Positions 45,990 to 59,840 of a stretch of 64,000 nucleotides of DNA are shown piece by piece; within the stretch, counting starts at the first letter, position 1, and every line of letters starts with the position of its first letter. The stretch comes from Centrapalus pauciflorus (Eukaryota > Streptophyta > Magnoliopsida > Asterales > Asteraceae). The stretch lies in assembly GCA_020465985.1 (NCBI GenBank), contig JAANYP010007123.1, positions 36,702-100,701 on the forward strand, read 5' to 3'. The notes under the pieces were generated by a model. It ran no database searches. It was not told the DNA's origin and was given only the letters and a program-made list of their open reading frames with translations. Made by a program: the position numbers and the translations under genes.

Positions 45990-48741
45990 TTACAATTGTG
46001 AAAGTTTCTGCCTTATTGCCTTTATGGAATCTCTCTTCAACTCCTCTTTATCACAGTTAATCTTCATTGAGCTCATTTGGAGTAGCCAAGCCTCTGGCAG
46101 ATTGAGAAATTCAAAATTGTAGAACCTGCTGGATCCGTCTGCAAGCTTGAGTCTATATGTCATTGATTTGGCATATACATCAACCTGTACAATCTTCATA
46201 TCCTTGGCAGCTTCTATTTCTACTCTTGTAGACTCTGGATAAAAAATGCTTCTAATATCTTTTACATTTCGTTGAACCCTGACGCATTGAGATCTTAAAT
46301 GACTGGCAGTTCCAATATGATGCATTTTTGTCAGCTCATCTCTAGTTAGTCTTTATGCCAGCTGAACTAGACTCTTATACTCTTCTTCTGGACCAGCCTC
46401 TCTTCTGATTACAAAATGATAGTCTAAATCAATGTCATCCATTGATTTAGCATACCAGTAAGTAATAGGATGTTTAGTCATACTGATCCAGGGCCTTTTT
46501 GACTTCCATTGCCTTTTGTAACTGTTGTTCAAACAACACTCTCTTAACCTGATCAAACTTTGCTTGATGAATGATTTCAGAAGGAGGATCACTAGCAACA
46601 ACTTGAACTGGTTCTTGTGGACCTTGAACTTGTTGGGAGGCTTTGGATGCTTTTTCTTTTTTCCTTCTCTTTGTCATATAAAGCCTGAAGCTTTTCTGTT
46701 GACCATGACTGAGCAATTACTCTTGATATTCCGGCTGAGGCAGAGAAGTTTATCAAAAATTTTCTATGTTCTGCCTTTGAATGCCCTGTTGGCATTTTCC
46801 TTTTCTTTAATTTTCCTTGACCACAAACCCTCGTAGATAGTCACCTAAGGTTTCATCATCTTTCATTGGTTCATGGGTTTGCTGGTCTAAGATTTCATCT
46901 TATTCTTCTGCTAGTTTTCTTGCCAGTTCAGCATCATGGGCAACTTGGGCTTCTTTACAATAGAATTTGATTTTTGGAGACTCAATCAGAATACCTTTGC
47001 CCTTGTCTCTGGAAGCTGATGTTGTGGATTGGACTGTTCTGACAGGATCCTGAGAACCTTCTCTGATGACAACTCCACTTGTCCTGGTGGGAGCAGCTTG
47101 AGTTTCTAAACTAATAGCTTGAGTAGCTGTTGGGACTGATAGCCCAGAAACTGAGACTGTTGGAGGGGAAGTTGAAGCTGTTTGGACTGGATGAGGGATC
47201 TCCTGATTCTCCCCCTTTTTGGATGCATTGGTTTGGCCAGGTGGACCAAAAACCTTTGCAAGCAGGGTTCGAACTAACTTCTCAAGCTGTATGATTTTGT
47301 TACCACAAAGTGTTAACCCAAGATGAAAATAATCCAATCTTTGTTGTTGGGCTGCAGTAAACTGTTGCAAAGCTGGGATTTGAGGCCCCTGTGCAGCAAT
47401 AATGGACTTACAATGTTCTAATATAGCTACAACAGGTTTCAGCTGTTGATCCGTTGAAGCCATGAGTTGCAGACTAGCCTCAAGATCGTCAAATGATAGT
47501 GGTATTTGAGATCTATCACTGGCAGGAATTCCAGAAGTAGAAACATCTGGGCCCCTTTGTTCTTGGTACTGAGGACTTCCAGAAGGTGCTTGCACACCCT
47601 CTGTTGCCATGGTTGTGGTCTTAGATACGTTGACACTGTCCTGTGCCTCTTGTGTAGAGACATCAGTAGTGTCAGCCACAAAACCCATATGGACATCCTC
47701 TGATGGGATGTCCACCTCCAAATTGAGGGTGGGAATGTCCTCAATGGGTTCCCTTTCGATATTCTGTGCAGGAGGGTCCCCCTGCACAGGGCTATTTGGC
47801 TCTTGTAATTGGGTTGAGGAGGAAGGAGCTCCTGAAACCCTTTGTCTTTTATATTTTAGCAGTGTGGGGGCTGGGTATGTATGTATAATTGAAGGAGCAG
47901 ATGAGATGTTTGTATCATGAAGAATGGGTTGGGGTCCTGAGGGTGAAGCAGTGATGGATGGCTGAGCGTGCTCAGGACCCTCTCCTCTGTTTCTTGGATT
48001 GATGTCCAGCATTACAGAAGGCAATGGGACATCCACATTTAGAAAGTTGGGACTTGGTTTCAAAGGTCTTTTGATTGATGGTAAAGAGTGCCTATGAGAA
48101 ACATGTACCCTTTTATGAATTTTAAAGTTATTGCAAGACTTTTCAATTATTTCTGCCAAAACCCGCGGGTACATAAAAAATTTCCCATTCTTTAGGGCAT
48201 GATGCCTTAACATCCCCTGAAAAATCATATTTGAAAAATTGAACTGTTGGCCCGTTGATAAGCATACCAAGGCAGTGGCAATATTCGAAGAAATTCTGAC
48301 CAACCAGTTCTTTTAGGGCTTATACACTGTTGTATAATATGCACAAAATATTTCCGTTTAGGGGCAAAATGTGCTTTAAAGAAAGTAAAAGAATTAGTAG
48401 GGCCCCTATACCCTATTGCAAAAAGTCCATCATGTAAAGCATTAAGGGAGAGGTCAGTTAAACCTGTGGCATCTTGAAGATGCAGATGTTGATGTATTGT
48501 CTCCTCAATAATGGTAATGGGTTACCATCGATTATTGATGCAAAAGAAGTGACTCCATTTGAGGTATTGAATGTGGCAGATTTCCAGAACTGCTCTATAT
48601 GGGGACATAGATGGTGGGATTAATAGTGAGAGCATGATGGATATGGGAACTTCGAAGAAATTTCATCATGTCATGGAATGGTTGAAGGTCAGTGTGTTTG
48701 AGAGAGTAGGGGAGGCAGCTGTGTTCTTTGACAAACTCCAT
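45990..48741 (-). pseudogene. Copia-3 third ORF, decayed
   Basis: The minus-strand ATG at 48741 begins MEFVKEHSCLPYSL. The N-terminal domain matches the Copia-2 third ORF: a KFLRSS-HALTINPTIY region, then KRKYFVHIIQQCISPKRTGW, GQQFNFSNMIFQGM and FFMYPRVLAEII. A proline/serine/glutamine-rich middle and a basic, helical C-terminal part follow. Stops and frameshifts occur (a TAG soon after the first 55 codons, others near 48300, 46890 and 46350). It lacks a signal peptide. Function unknown; same family-level domain as 24110-27181. Confidence 0.75.
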
Positions 48742-49122
48742 TAAAGATCAAGACGGTGATTTAGGGTTTGAATCGACTGTGTGTGAATCGCTCAGAGAGA
48801 GAGAGAGAGAAAAGATCGTGGAAGATATTTTTGCAACTGGTAGTTACAATTGAACGACACTGGAACTTATAAAGGTTTGGCTTTTCAAAAAAAATCTAGT
48901 CCCGCGCACACACTTATAATGAATTACAGAATTACCCTGTACACTTTGACAGATCAAGTGAAAACAACTAACAGCTCGAGTAAACGAACTAGCAGCTTGA
49001 GAATAGACTCAAGCTGTTAGTTGAAAATTATGCATTTTCTTATGAGACAGTGTCTCCCCCTTAAGTAAGCACATTAAATAAGTATGATCCTCAGAAAATA
49101 ATAGAGAATAATGAAAAACAAA
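48742..49122 (-). other. Copia-3 spacer between pol and third ORF
   Basis: Non-coding. Holds a GA microsatellite (about 48796-48812) and a CTAACAGCTCGAG / AGCTTGAG / CAAGCTGTTAG cluster at 48965-49023, the same words as in its LTR. Confidence 0.65.
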
Positions 49123-51889
49123 TTAATCCGTATTAACCATACCAATAATTGATACTAGGAAGGTGAATCTTCCTACATCAAATAGTTTTGTAAATAGATC
49201 AGCTAACTGATCATCTGTATGAATTTTGGTAACTTGGATTAATTTCTTCTCATTACAGTCTCTTATAAAATGAAATCTAATGTCTATGTGCTTGGTTTTT
49301 GGAAATTTCACTGGATTTTGTACAATGCTTATTGCACTTGAGTTGTCCATGTAAATAAGAGTAGATAGGAGGTTCATACCATAGTCTCTCAGTTGATTCT
49401 GAATCCACATCACTTGGGACAGCAGCTGGCAGCTGCAACATATTCTGCTTCAGTAGATGAGGTGGAAACAGTGGTCTGCTTTTTGCACTGCCAAGAGACC
49501 AGTCTTGCTCCTAGATATTGACATCCACCAGTTGTGGATTTTCTGTCTATGTTGCAACCTCCATAGTAACTGTCAGAATAGGCTGTTAGTTCAAGAGGAG
49601 AGTCCTTAGGATACCATAGTCCCAATTTTCGTTGTCCCTTGAGGTATCTAAAGATTCTCTTAACAGCAAACAAATGTGAGTCCTTTGGAGCACATTGAAA
49701 CCTGGCACAACCACAAACAGCAAACATTATATCAGGTCTAGAAGATGTGAGATACATTAATGAACCTATTAAGGATCTATATAAGTGAATATCCACATCC
49801 ACTCTGCCTTTGTCTGCATCAAGCTGCTTGTGAGTGTTCATTGGAGTTCTAGCATCTTTGGTATCCTTGTGTCCAAACTTTTCCAGGATATCATTTATAT
49901 ACTTTGATAGACTTATGAAAAGTCCAGTGGGTTTCTACTTGACCTGCAATCCAAGAAAGAAAGTGAGTTCTCCCATTGAACTCATTTGAAAATTTTTATG
50001 CATCAAGGTTTCAAACTCCTTGCACAGAATGTCACTTGTTGATCCAAAAATTATGTCATCAACATATATCTGAACTAGCAGAATCTCTGATTTGATGGAC
50101 TTTGTGAATAGTGTCTTGTCCAGAGTACCGCTCTTGTATCCATTTTGTAGAAGATATGAAGACAAAGTGTCATACCATGCTCTTCGTGCTTGGCGGAGTC
50201 CATAGAGGGCTTTGTCTAACTTGTAGACTCTGTCTGGATACTTATCGTCCTCAAATCCAGGGGGTTGACACACATAAACCTCTTCTTCAATTGTACCATA
50301 TAAGAATGCAGATTTCACATCCATTTGGTACACTTTGAACCCTTTGAAGCTGGCATAAGCTAGGAACAATTTGATGGCTTCTATCCTTGCTACTAGGGCA
50401 AAGACATCATCATAATCTATTCCTTCTTTTTGAGTGTATCCTTGAGCTACCAAGCTTGCTTTGTTCTTGATCACCACACCTCTCTCATCCTTCTTGTTTC
50501 TGAAAACCCATCTTGTACCAATTGCCCTCTTTCCTTTAGGTAGTTCAAATAGAGTCCATACATTCTGAATCTTTAATTGAAAACGTTTTTCTTGCATTGC
50601 CTCAATCCAAGATGGATCTTTCAGAGCCTCAGATGCCTTCTTTGGTTCTAATTGTGACATGAAGCATGCATGTTCAAAGGCAGCTAGACTGAATTCAGGG
50701 ACTACTGATTCAGCATCAGTGGACTCCTTGTGAACCATTGTCCTTGTTTGCACAGAAGTGCGTGGGTCTCCCATTATCTGGTTGAGAGGATGATACTTGT
50801 GAACCCTGAGTGTGGGTTCTCTTTCTGTCTGAATTGATGTTCCTAGATTTGTATCATCACCTTCAGTACCACTTGACGATTCTGCTCTAGTGACAGCTTG
50901 ATCAGAAGATGAGACTGTGTCCCTATTGGATGGAGCTGTTACTTCAGGGCTTGGGATTGGCACTTCATACTCTGGATTTGTATCATGTTGATCAACCAGG
51001 ACCCTTGGTGGGTCACTAGATAGAAGTGGCAGTACAGTATACTCATCCCATGTAGCAGACTCTGCAATTGTTGAAAACTTTGTGCGAACAGCTTCACTAT
51101 TTGTGATACCAGCATGAGGATTTGGACTGACAGTTTCAACACTGTCTTCAACACTTTTATCAGCAGTTCCTGCAGTATATACTCTAAATCAAACAACCAA
51201 TCAGGACCAGTGCCTTTGATATTTGCAGTGTTTTCATTAAACTCAACTTTGGCACTTTCTTCAACGGTTTTAGACACACAGTTATATACTCTATAGGCTT
51301 TGCTTTGAATAGAGTAACCTACAAAGAAACCTTCTTCAGCTTTACTTTCAAACTTTCCTAAATGAGTTTTAGTGTGAAGAATAGTGCATGAACAACCAAA
51401 AGGTTTTAGAAAGGCTACTAAGGGAACTCTGTGATGGAATAACTCATATGGAGTTTTCCCTTGTGACTGAACAATTTGAACCCTATTTAGCACATAACAA
51501 GTTGTATTTACTGCCTCTGCCCAAAAGGTCATTGGCAGTTTGGAATCAGCTAGCATGGTTCTAGCAGCCTCTATTAAAGTTCTATTATTCCTTTCAGCAA
51601 CACCATTTTGTTGTGGTGTTCTAGGTGCACTATATTGCCTTGCAATGCCTTTAGACTCACAGAAACTGTTTAGGATATGATTTTTAAATTCAGTTCCATT
51701 GTCTAACCTGATCACCTTGACTATTAAATTTGATTGGTTTTCTATCTTAATAATAAAGGATTTGACTAGCTCAGTAGTTTCATCCTTAGTCTTAAAAAAG
51801 TAAACCCATGTAAATCTGGTGAAATCATCAACAATGACTAAACAGTAAGATCTTTTATTCAAACTTGTAGGTCCCAAAAGGTTTCCCAA
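49123..51889 (-). pseudogene. pol: Copia-3 pol: integrase core, RT, RNase H
   Basis: Integrase: VDDFTRFTWVYF, LDNGTEFKN (the usual S before D is L) and VAERNNRTLIEAARTML. A linker frameshift occurs near 50950. RT: FKVYQMDVKSAFLYG, YVDDIIFGS and FFLGLQV, then TAG near 49935. RNase H: SDSYYGGC, where the expected Asp is Tyr, EAEYVAAASC, a one-base deletion near 49411, then KHIDIRFHFIRD and LADLFTK to 49123. Protease and the integrase zinc region are missing at the truncated end. Confidence 0.85.
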
Positions 51890-51893
51890 GTAT

Positions 51894-52138
51894 ATAGCCT
51901 TAAGCTGTAGAGGGGGGGGGGGGGTTAATACAGCTATTTAAAAACCACACACTCTTTTCTCAATGTTTGTATGTATTATCAACAAAAGTTAATTACAAAC
52001 AAGCTTGAATGCGGAAAGGTTCAAGCTGAGATGACAAATACAACAGTATGTTAGCTAGTCTAAGACTAACTCAAACTAGATACAATGAATACACTCACAT
52101 AGAAGCACTCACTGTGTTTACAAGACTCAGAAGGACAG
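51894..52138. other. Unassigned 245-bp stretch with 13-base G run
   Basis: Contains G13 at 51912-51924 followed by TTAATACAGC, and AAGCTTGAATGCGGAAAGGTTCAAGC with inverted-repeat ends (about 52000-52025). No coding sequence. It may be an LTR end of yet another element. Confidence 0.4.
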
Positions 52139-52490
52139 TGTTAGATTAATTATTTCGATCCTAGGAGTTATGTTGTAATATTTATTATCATTGTAATTTG
52201 TCTTGTATTTATTTCTATGTATTTCATGTTTATGTAATAGTATAGGGGCCATTGTTGCCAAGTCTTGTAAGTTAATTAAATGAGCCTATAAAGGCTCCTA
52301 GGGTTTACTTTTGAAAAAGACACGGTTGACTCCATTTGAATCTCCTTTACAGCCGCCGACTGTTCATCAATATTATAACTTCATATTGTCTTCTTTCTTA
52401 TTACAACAACATTTTATTGAGCTAGTTCTTCATGTGTTTGATGAGATAATCATTGAGGTGCTGACTACATAGGAATTTATCATACTAACA
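52139..52490 (+). repeat. Copia-4 5' LTR (352 bp)
   Basis: Starts TGTTAGATTAATT, ends CATACTAACA, and is followed by a PBS. A CCTATAAAGG box lies at about 52284. Left flank GACAG is the presumed TSD. Confidence 0.8.
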
Positions 52491-52492
52491 AT

Positions 52493-52507
52493 TGGTTATC
52501 AGAGCTC
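52493..52507 (+). other. Primer-binding site, Copia-4
   Basis: TGGTTATCAGAGCTC, the tRNA-Met type with one extra T. Confidence 0.8.
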
Positions 52508-53600
52508 AGAGGAGTGGATTTCAACTGATTTCTTTCATGTCTTTCGGATTCTGCTGGGTTTTTTGTCAGTTCTTCGAGTTCTTCAATTTCAAAGGGTTAT
52601 ATCTTCATTTTCCATGGTTTTTCGAGTTTCTTGTGTTATAATGGTTCCTATAAACATCACATTATCATTATCTACTGATTTTAAACTCATTTACTTCCCA
52701 TATCTTTGTTAAAATCATCAAGAATCGACCATTTTGAAGCTTGAAAATATGGGTTTTTTAAGTGGTTTTTTCAGGTGGTCATGCGAGTTTTAAGTGTTTT
52801 CTAGGTTGTTTTAAATCACCAAAAGTGTATTAAATAGTTTATAATCATTTAGAACTGTTTTAGGCATTAAAAACTGATAAATCGAATTCTGTCTTTTCTG
52901 CCTTAGAAAACGTAAAAACCTGCTGTATTTGCGGATTACTACTGTAGCATTTCGGACCACATAGGCACCAAATTCGACCTCACAATCATCCTAATTCGGA
53001 CCACACATAGGTGAATTTCGGACCCTAATTCGGTCCAATCCAATCTCGGACCATCCAACTTCAGGAAAGGCGATTCATTTTTTCACTTATTGGGCCTTTT
53101 TCTAAAATTCTTTTCAATTCGGACCACACCATTTCGGACCATCCGAATCCGAGTCCCTGTCCCTATTTAGGAACCATCAATTTCGGCCCACTTTCTAGTT
53201 CTCCAAATTCGGAGCTCATCCGACATCGGTCCATAGGTCCATCCGAACTTAGGACATCCGACTTTGGCTCCCCAGTACAACTGTTCATCCGAATTAGGAC
53301 ACTTATCCGAATTTGACCTCATCCGAATCATATTTATCCGAAATCGACCCATCCGAAGTCTAGCCATCCATCATCACCCCATCCGATCCACTATTCCATC
53401 CGAAATCACTCCTTCCGATCATACATCCAGAATTCGGTTACCTCAGCCGAAACACTATTCATCGAAAATCAAGCATCCGACATTCAGAACATCTGATTTC
53501 AGTCCAACCCATCCGTGTTCAGTTTCCACCTCTAAATCTCCATCTTCTAATCAGCACCATACTCAACGTCTCGTGAAGCTTCTTGTATCGGATATGAGAA
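52508..53600 (+). repeat. Copia-4 leader with TCCGAATTCGGACC words
   Basis: No gene. From 52950 to 53520 there are some twenty words of the CATCCGAATT / TTCGGACCA type. Confidence 0.7.
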
Positions 53601-56412
53601 CAGACCACCAGTTCTCTTCTGATTGAGTACGAACAATGGAAAGCCCGGTTCCTGAAATCGTACAATGCACCTCTCGGGAATCTGATGCTTCAATCATATC
53701 CGAAGGACCCGTCATCTACTACGAGAAATAGCTGCCAGACCCGAGGCTGACCCTCCTGTCCCTAGCCTCAAAAGTTGAAAGAGAGAGCCGGCAAATGACC
53801 CTCGAGAGGGATCGTCAGCACGCTGATAAGAGGGCAAAATCATCTGATTTAAATCGCCCTCCCCACGTGATATTTGGTAGGGTGTAGACAGTAAAATGTC
53901 TGCAAAAAAATGTGGGCCGACGTAGGAATCAAAGCTGGGGGCAGATCTTGATGATGTGCCAAAATTGAGGAGGCGAAGGGCAACAGTTTCAGAATTCCGC
54001 GCCAAAGACGGGGAATCTCTGCAATCCACGTTCACCAGGTTTTGTGCAGTTCCTTAACGATTGAATCAACTGCACTCAAGAAGGAATCGGGTGGATGACA
54101 TAAACATCCAATGCTTTGCGCCTTAGCCCCCGATGGAGCTATGCATGTAGGGGCCAACGCCAAAACGCGTTCTGGAACTTCCTGATGTATCCATAATGCG
54201 TCTTTAAGGGCTTAAAAATATCAAGGGGATGTGGATCACCAGCAAACTGTGGCCAACAAATCAATTGGCCTCTCTACTGCATCTACGGATCAGCGCAAGC
54301 ACAGGTTGTTGAAACCAAATTGATTGCTAGGCCTTGTCACCACACAGACAACAGATAGCGGGACACCAACTTTGCCATCTTTTGCTCCTAGAGAAGAATC
54401 TCTTTCGTCTTCATCGTCTACAGTACAGGTATGCTTCCGCTCCGCGTGAGGTCTATGATGATGCATGAGGCAAGCTACGATCGCAAGAACAGATTGCCTT
54501 GTGGACCAACGTCTCCGACCACAAGACGGTGTCTCCAACAAGACCAACAACCAACTCCGATTGACACTGGTCTCTACGGAGGTACATCAGATGATAGGAG
54601 GGATGAAGACGCCGCCCGATGACTACGCAAGTGATGACAGGGTAGACGCTCCGGTTCCTATGATTGACATGACGCGACTATCGCGATGATCGCCGTTATG
54701 CAGGCGTGAGAAAGGCGAGATGACAGAAGAGATAACAGGAGAGATGGACAGGCGGGACGATCAAGGGAGATCGTCGGGATGACCGCCGGGACCGATAAGG
54801 CGTGATGATAGCAGAGAGCACGGTCGGTGCCGCAGCTGAAAGGCCCACGCGGAAGAAAGAGAGGAGAGCCAAGAGCAAGACGAGCCAAAGGCACTGATGA
54901 ACGGCTCTCATGCTACAAATGTGGCAAAGCGGCCACGTTTCTAGGTAATTAGCAAAAATACTTTGGGAGAGCGTTGCTTATTTACAAGAAGCTTCGAGGC
55001 TGCAAGAAGAAATCGGATGCGTTGTGCCATCCGTCGCCCAGGAGGGACTACTAGACTACGGGGATGCGGAAGATGCTGAGACGAGGATTAAAGGGAGAAG
55101 TGCTATATGGTGATCACAGGGGTTGTAGCTTGTAAACTGGATGTCAACTGCTAGCAGAATTCTACATTGCTGACTTAAGGGGAGAGACAATGAAAACAAT
55201 TCCACCAGCATGTCCCGGGACGCACAACCGACATCCCGAATCGTCCAACTCCGGGTTCCGAGTCCAGATGAGGTATATTCCGATTACATCCTGTCCATGT
55301 AAAATAAATTAATTTGTAGATAATGAATGTCCTACAACCACGCCAAATATTTGATCTACAAGATAGATTAAGAGCTGAAACTGGCAAGTGTGTACGGCTG
55401 AACAGCAAGCTCAGATTCCTGAAAGAATCTCTAGAATTATATAATGCAAAATGGTTAACTAATCATCAATGTTCTAAACAGATGTTATTAGAAAAAGTAA
55501 AAATGTGCAGGCTAGGATATCTACATTGAATCTTGAATGAAAACGCTTTCAAAAGAAAAACTCTCTTTAAAAGAAGAAATTTTCTGTTCTTACAAAACAA
55601 CTAAGATGTGGTAAATATGGAATTGACAGTTTAGAAAAATACAAAATGATTGAGAAATGAAGGATAAGTTTGTACGCAAGAAATAAGAACCCTTGACGTG
55701 CCATTTTTTAAAGGGGTCAACAGAACAAACTAGCCATTTAAACATCACCCAAAGAAACTAGGTTTGACCATTCTAAACAAGGGAATTGGTTGTAAAAATC
55801 CTAAATATTTGGAAAAAAGGCTCAAATGTATTACCTGTCTTGTGAGGGACAGGATTATATGGGAGCCGGTATTAAATTCTTTCCTTTTTTGAGGTCATCA
55901 AAAGAAGGGTTAAACCAGAAAAATGAAACGTGTTGCGCGTAAAAGATAAAGAAAAATTTCTTTTACATTATGAAGAACTTAATGAGAGTTATTCTATCTA
56001 GATACCAATTGTAGAGGAGATCTCTCGTCACTTAGTCAGAAACGGAATTGAACACTGAAACTAAACTGGAAACATCAACTCCTCATTTAGATTCCTGCAA
56101 CAGTTCGTCAACAACAAATCATTGTTGTTAGAAAAGGAATTGAAGTCGTCTCAAGAGAAAGCACTTGATCTCAAGATGCTCTTCTTAAGAGAGAAGAAGA
56201 ATGGCAATCAATCTTTAATCACAACTGTGTCGCAAGCATGCCCACGTCAACTTCCACTTGAATCTCTTCACCTCCCTAACTCAGAGAAAATTTTGGAAAT
56301 AGTTTCACAAACATTGAAAGATTATTTCAAAACAACAAACAATTTTCCTCATTCCCGCCTAAAAAAGTTCCATGCATGTCATCATATAATGGTGAGCTAC
56401 AACCTTAACTAA
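53601..56412 (+). pseudogene. gag: Copia-4 gag remnants
   Basis: YEQWKARFL at about 53630 opens the Gag region and is followed within other frames by an ARPEADPPVPSL segment and further Gag-like pieces. A charged Arg/Asp-rich part lies at 54660-54850. A degraded zinc knuckle CYKCGKAATF follows at about 54910. Coiled-coil-like pieces at 55323-55529 and 56122-56412 match the position of the Gag coiled coil in Copia-2. Frames change every 100-200 bp. No intact domain. Confidence 0.55.
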
Positions 56413-58240
56413 CTTTCATCTATCTATTGAACAAAAAGGTGAGATGCTCCAAATGCTGCGTTCAAGAATGAAGGTTTTCTAGAAGCACTCAGATAAAAGC
56501 CAATTCTTTTAAGAAACCCCTTTCAACCACCAAAAGAAAGTCTGTCACAGTCCTAAATCATTCCAGTGGCTACTGCGCTAATCGTTTTGTTCCTACAAAT
56601 CACTCTAAGGAGAGTCCCGAAAAAACCAGCACCCATGCAGGCTTGTAGGAACAAGTTTTTTTATTTGTAGAGAAAGGCTTCTTACTGCACACGTGCATAT
56701 ATGTATTACTCGAGCGAGGCTGTCCTGTCATCTTCTCCAGACACTTTTGTGTAGACCACAGCAGGGATCGCCCATGTTGGTAATAGCTGTGACCGACATT
56801 CTCCTCTCTTTCGGTCACAGCCTCTTTCCCTGCTATTGTTTCTCTCTGTCCCACTAAAGTTGACCGCCAACGTTCCATGACCATGCCATGCCTTTCCCTG
56901 TTGCCACTATATTTCCTGGTCCCCTATTCGCCCCAAGACACCCTACCCCTCGTGCCCCACTCCTCCACCGCACTCGGCCCAACACGTATGCGCCCTGGTT
57001 CCGGTGCCCGGCCCCCACCCACAAGCCCGTCGCGAATCGCTCGCACTCGACTCGTCCCTCACAACCCACGACCAAAACCGCAAAGGCCATTTCCAAGCGC
57101 GCGTCACTGTTTCCAAAACCCCCACCAATACATCCCCTATTCCCATGGATCTTCCAGCCTGGCTTGTTGAGACACATCTGGCACCCCAAACCAGCCTACA
57201 TTGGGACGTAATTAATTTTGTGCACTATTCACTAACATCTGTACACTTCACCCTAATCTGTACAATCGTAACAAAAAGGGACCACATATGGAGGTTTTAC
57301 CCAAGGGTTTTTGATGAGACTTAATGCAGATGTGTTTCTTGGTTACTCTATACACTGGTTGTGTTCCTTTACTTCAAAAAGAACTGTCTTCTAGTTTACC
57401 TCTAGACATAAGGAACCCGAGATACTTTTGCTTGTCGGTTGTTCTTAGCCCGACAACGTTTGAGCTTTCTGTGAACAGAGCCCAGGAAACCCGGTCTTAA
57501 CAGACTCATCTGTTTTCTGAAATCTAGGTCAGAACAACGGTTTGATGTGATGAAATTAAAAATGGAATCGTGATTAATGCATGAACATACTTCTTTCCTT
57601 TCACTTCTAATGAATTTCAGTGTTTTTTTCCGGCTAAAGTACCGTCGGTAATCTGGAAATTCACAGGGTTTGGCTCTCGAGCACCATGATACGGCCGAGA
57701 AGAGAATTGACTAGTCCGCAAGCGTGGTTAGGCAACGAGTAGATTGGCGGAACTGTGAAAGTTCTGGAGAACAACCAACCATCCTGCTCAAATATGAGGA
57801 TCGGAGACTTAGTTCGAAATCCCTCGAGTCCCATCAAAGGATGTTGAACCTCATGTTGGAAGGGCTTATCATCAGAATCCTTTTTAGCATGGACGCCAAC
57901 ACCCAGCTTCTGCGTATAAAAAGGACTGAGAAGTAAACATTTAGAGGCTAAGAACTATGCACGTAGTTAAGACCACCCCTTTGCCTGGATGGCAAATGAA
58001 ATCATTGACGTGTTTCCGAAAATCAACCTTTCACAACCATTTGACCTAGTATCCTACCCATTTGTATTCAAAGTACTTCAAACATTCTTAGTCATCTCTA
58101 CTCAAGAAACCCTCTTCTCAGGTAAACTCTTAGTTGATGTGCCATAGACGACCTCCCCTGTGAATTTTGTATAACATCAACAGCTTTTCTTCGCTGAATC
58201 TACTTTTCGGTCCAATAGGACTCCTCCCCTTAGTTTATTA
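56413..58240. other. Stretch without a supportable gene, inside Copia-4
   Basis: By position this should hold the Gag tail and protease, but no DSG motif was found. A GC-rich, proline-coding patch lies at 56870-57170. Nothing further could be assigned. Confidence 0.4.
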
Positions 58241-58247
58241 ACTCCTA

Positions 58248-58818
58248 TTGAAGAAACGGACCTATTCTGCTCCTCTTGCTGGATCATTGTCGAAAAGCAA
58301 AAATGACAACCTACATCTCAAAAACACAAAGCCCATACCAGTATCACAGCCAAAAAGAAGTCTTATTTGTTTAGTTAACTTCATATGGCATTTGGATGCG
58401 GACCAGATAACTCATAGCATAAATGGACAAACGCTATGGCTGTTGTATCGTTGATGATTATTCTCGAATTACCTGGGTAATGTTCTTGCGTTCCAAGTAC
58501 GAGGAACAGCTCAAGAATATCGTGAAATTTTACCTCAAGAGTGTCGAGACACAACTAGCATGCTGTCCTCACATCACAATCAGATCAGATAACGGACGGA
58601 GTTCCTAAAATCGTGTGGAGGGCTTCCTTGCATCAGGGGATTCAGCTTCAATGACTCTGCTGCTCGAACACTCAACAAATGGGCTGTGGAGAAGGCTACC
58701 GTACATAGTAGAAGCCGCTCGTACAATGCTCACTAACTCAGCTACCAACTCTTTATTAAATAAAGTAACCATTATCAAGACTTTACGTGTATTGGTTGCA
58801 GGTGCTATGGCTGAATGA
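58248..58818 (+). pseudogene. pol: Copia-4 integrase remnant
   Basis: The integrase core is recognisable across frames: LHMAFGCGPDNS where LHMDLCGP is expected, then VDDYSRITWVMFLRSK at 58447, IRSDNG at about 58583, and VEAARTML at about 58708. Catalytic context is partly lost. Three frames are needed to follow it. Confidence 0.75.
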
Positions 58819-59840
58819 AGAGGACAACCTCGGGAAATTTTAACGAAAATGCGGATGAAGCGATCTCATTGGATATTCCTCATCCAACTCGTAAGTGCGT
58901 ATCGCGCATTCAATACCCGAACCAGAACAGTCAATGAAAGGTGTGCAGCTCACATTGATGAGTTGGGCTGACCGGCACCCCCACGAAGTTTAGATCAATC
59001 AGGACCCGCATATCACATATGCCTGGAGGACTAATCGAATAAATCCCACTTCTTTTTTCTTCGTCTGGTTTAATTTATATTGATCCTTTTATGTTGATTT
59101 TTCGCGTCAACGCAGTCGTGTCCCGTCAATGTTGTTAATAATGTCGGCAATCTTTCCAGTTCACTGACGGCCGCAAAGTTTCTCCACTCATCTCATCAAC
59201 TATCCTCATCCATCACCACATCCAACGACACATCCGAGTAGAATCTACTCCTATAATACCGCTCACAGATATAATACCACGATTCTTCCTTCACCACGAA
59301 CACTCGGAGTCATTGATACCACGAACCCTGTGGTACCATCATTTGAAACACATTAGACCATGAATCCTCATCCATTTCCCCATATATTAACCGACAGAGG
59401 TTCCACCCGAGCTACCCTCACACGAGCAATCATGGGACCCGCAGTCCACCAACAGGCAAACCTTGGTGACGAACAAATGGAGTCCAAGAACCTCGTTAGG
59501 GCATCTGCTAATGAACTGCTCTCTACGCATCCTCTGGAGGTAGATAGATGAGCCCAGATCGTGTGGATTGAAGGCCCCTGACAGATCCGAGTTGGATAGT
59601 AGACAATTGCAAGAGGAAAACTCAAACCAGTTCGAACAAGCTAAGATTTGAGCGGTTTAGTTCCCAAGCCAAAGCCCGCACATCATCAGAACGAACGTGG
59701 ATCTTTAAACAAACGAGATGAGAACGGCATTGTATAAGGAAACAAAGCAAGAACTGTTGCAAAGGCTACCCGACAACAAGAAAAGGTATAGATTGATAGA
59801 CGAGGACCGTTCGCTCCAGTTGCACGTATCGTAATCAAGC
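58819..59840. other. Integrase-RT linker region of Copia-4, unresolved
   Basis: Expected position of the variable linker. No motif recognised; short open frames at 59360-59551 show no family signature. Confidence 0.4.

Larger units (their letters stand above)
45236..51893 (-). mobile_element. Copia-3: 5'-truncated copia element with third ORF
   Basis: On the minus strand: integrase from about 51890, RT, RNase H, a 380-bp spacer, a third ORF (48741 to about 45990), then the 3' LTR. Gag, protease, PBS and 5' LTR are absent, with a break near 51893. It is a different family from Copia-1/2, with different LTR and motif words, but the gene order is the same. Its left border against Gypsy-2 may be uncertain by up to about 30 bp. 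Confidence 0.85.

Noticed and set aside
56854..57211. Overlapping GC-rich open frames on both strands
   Set aside because: Proline/arginine-rich frames open on several strands reflect base composition; no domain.
57321..57390. DVFLGYS motif resembling the copia integrase C-terminus
   Set aside because: It lies about 1.1 kb before the integrase core, the wrong order, with no other support; it may be chance.
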